From positions 1 to 64,000 of the forward strand of contig NZ_QBUD01000002.1 of the NCBI RefSeq assembly GCF_003058085.1: a DNA stretch of 64,000 nt, in the 5' to 3' direction. Below are positions 62,929-64,000 of this stretch, one piece after another; the stretch's first letter is position 1; each line of letters opens with the position of its first letter. Source of the stretch: Yoonia sediminilitoris (GTDB lineage: Bacteria; Pseudomonadota; Alphaproteobacteria; Rhodobacterales; Rhodobacteraceae). Position numbers and translations under genes: made by a program. Below the pieces are notes generated by a model, which had not been told where the DNA came from, ran no database searches, and was given only the letters and a program-made list of their open reading frames with translations.

Positions 62929-63311
62929 TCCCGATATGCCACCCCGTTAGTTCCAACACCCGTCGCGGCGCTGCGTACGTCGCGCACGCCGCCTTCGTCC
63001 TGATCCTCGATCACCAGCCAATCCACATCCTCCCCTGCCACAGGATCATCGGGGACGATACTGATGTATCGCGCCTCGGCCAAAGTGCCCAAATCAGGAG
63101 GATATAGCCCAAGATCGCCACGATAATCGTCGATAGCCCGGCGCATGACAGACAGGTTTTCAATCAGCGCTGCCTCGCGTGCACGCACCAGCGCGCCCGA
63201 GACACTTGGCACAGCAATCGCCGCTAGCAGCCCCACGATGAACAGCACGACCACCAGTTCAATCAGGGTGAAGCCCGCATCGCGCCTACCAATCCGCAAT
63301 CTGTGTCCCAT
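62922..63311 (-). CDS. Pseudopilin (GspG/H-like)
   Basis: The 129-residue product has leader MGHRLRIGRRDAG followed by FTLIELVVVLFIVGLLAAIAVP (Glu5 present) and a short globular part with DLGLYPPDLGTLAEARYISIVPDDP, similar to the GspG layout but without the LGADG ending. I start at ATG 63311; it overlaps the previous gene by 26 bases. The stop overlaps gspG. Confidence 0.85.
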   Translation of the reverse strand: MGHRLRIGRRDAGFTLIELVVVLFIVGLLAAIAVPSVSGALVRAREAALIENLSVMRRAIDDYRGDLGLYPPDLGTLAEARYISIVPDDPVAGEDVDWLVIEDQDEGGVRDVRSAATGVGTNGVAYREW

Positions 63312-63765
63312 CCAGCGCCGTCTTGTCCGTTCTCGGGCGGATATCATAGATGTCCACCCCGTTCCAAATCTCTGCATCAGGCGGGTCGGTGTAGCCCAAC
63401 ACGCGCCATTGTTCTTCCAGCCCCCGGTTCTGCCGTGCAAACGGATTGCGCGGCAGGCTGCGCAGATAGCGCCGGGTCCGACCATCCGTACCTTCAACGC
63501 CCGTAATCAAGACTTCAAGCGTTGGGGGCCATCCGTTTTCGCTTGCGGCGGCTTCACTGATCTCTTCGGCCCGAAAATCGGCGTTGAATGCATCAAGGGC
63601 GGTCCGGACATCACGAAGCGTTTCTCGCAAGGCCATCTCTTTTTCCCGTTGCACTGCTGTTTCCGCGATCGGCACCGTCACGACCGCAAGCACTCCGATA
63701 ATAACCAGTACCACCAGCAATTCGGCCAGCGTGGCACCACGGTCTTTTGATCTACTGCACCGCAA
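63286..63765 (-). CDS. Pseudopilin (GspG-like), TTG start
   Basis: The 159-residue product has leader MRCSRSKDRG followed by ATLAELLVVLVIIGVLAVVTVP: residue +1 is Ala and +5 Glu. The globular part has GWPPTLEVLITGVEGTDGR and YLRSLPRNPF. The only in-frame start after the upstream stop is TTG at 63765, with AAGG about 10 bases upstream. The gene overlaps the end of the partial upstream gene by 14 bases. Confidence 0.8.
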   Translation of the reverse strand: MRCSRSKDRGATLAELLVVLVIIGVLAVVTVPIAETAVQREKEMALRETLRDVRTALDAFNADFRAEEISEAAASENGWPPTLEVLITGVEGTDGRTRRYLRSLPRNPFARQNRGLEEQWRVLGYTDPPDAEIWNGVDIYDIRPRTDKTALDGTQIADW

Positions 63766-64000
63766 TCCGCGATGACCTTAGTTCGATCCCTTCGGGAACA
63801 GAGACATTCGGACCAGCCCCGAAATCGGACGAAAAGATCAAATATGACAAGCCCTGCTTGACACCCCTGAACGTAACCGTCGCGATCTCTTTCACCGCAG
63901 CACCCGCAATCCCGTCATTCAGCGTCAGTTTGATTTCGCCCCGACTGTTGTCAATCTCGAACGGCAGGCTTGCGGGCGTACTGACTGACACCGCCTCGAC
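63752..64000 (-). CDS. C-terminal end of a cohesin-like exported-protein gene (partial)
   Basis: The frame enters from beyond 64000 and ends at TAG 63754-63752. The visible 82 residues include SRGEIKLTLNDGIAGAAVKE and IATVTFRGVKQGLSYLIFSS, a beta-rich pattern like the end of cohesin domains, which occur in proteins next to pseudopilin genes in other bacteria. The family call is tentative because only the end is seen. Confidence 0.5.
   Translation of the reverse strand, partial: VEAVSVSTPASLPFEIDNSRGEIKLTLNDGIAGAAVKEIATVTFRGVKQGLSYLIFSSDFGAGPNVSVPEGIELRSSRIAVQ

Overview
The window is chromosomal DNA from a marine-type alphaproteobacterium of the Rhodobacteraceae, roseobacter group. Evidence is the petP-petR regulator pair, an NDUFA9-like SDR beside uppP, ATGA-coupled operons with AGGAGG ribosome sites, and the dispersed intergenic repeat GCCTCCGGCGGGGATATTT..GGCCA.AAGAA typical of this family. 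I do not commit to a genus.

Layout. 1-0.75 kb: tRNA-Leu(CAG) with a truncated tyrosine recombinase next to its 3' end, the scar of an integrated island. 0.9-10.3 kb: NDUFA9-like protein, uppP, then gltD and gltB (glutamate synthase), separated by two paralogous secreted proteins of unknown role. 10.6-25.3 kb: mostly housekeeping genes: mtgA, a glutathione S-transferase, queG, a PQQ-type sugar dehydrogenase, a DMT exporter, ilvE, petP-petR, a histone-deacetylase-fold amidohydrolase, the isoprenoid set xseB-ispA-dxs, a YeeZ-like epimerase and a class II aldolase.

25.4-34.1 kb (minus strand): an acetate locus in the order acs, a second-type adk, DUF4212, sodium:solute symporter, cNMP/CBS/DUF294 nucleotidyltransferase, a small membrane protein, and a membrane-anchored DnaQ-fold exonuclease. 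34.5-42.7 kb (minus): a seven-gene catabolic operon made of a Dpp-type ABC importer, an aldehyde dehydrogenase, an SDR and a NylC/DmpA-type N-terminal-nucleophile amidase. 42.9-44.5 kb: a coiled-coil protein with a duplicated C-terminal domain, then a decayed thiD-thiY thiamine-precursor salvage remnant.

44.5-55.6 kb: a complete-looking L-arabinose operon. A divergent GbpR-type LysR gene faces chvE-gguA-gguB (sugar import), followed by arabonate dehydratase, arabinose/galactose 1-dehydrogenase, aldose 1-epimerase, 2-keto-3-deoxyarabonate dehydratase and 2-oxoglutarate semialdehyde dehydrogenase. Together these turn L-arabinose into 2-oxoglutarate; only a lactonase is not in the cluster. 56.0-58.0 kb: a fatty-acid-hydroxylase-superfamily membrane protein and a divergent LysR regulator.

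58.5-64.0 kb: a secreted M28 peptidase, a 576-residue modular protein with a toxin/cargo-like N-terminus, hydrophobic core and Pro/Gly/Gln linker, and on the minus strand four overlapping pseudopilin genes plus the end of a fifth gene that leaves the window. This end is the least ordinary region. No CRISPR array, intact insertion sequence or rRNA was seen.
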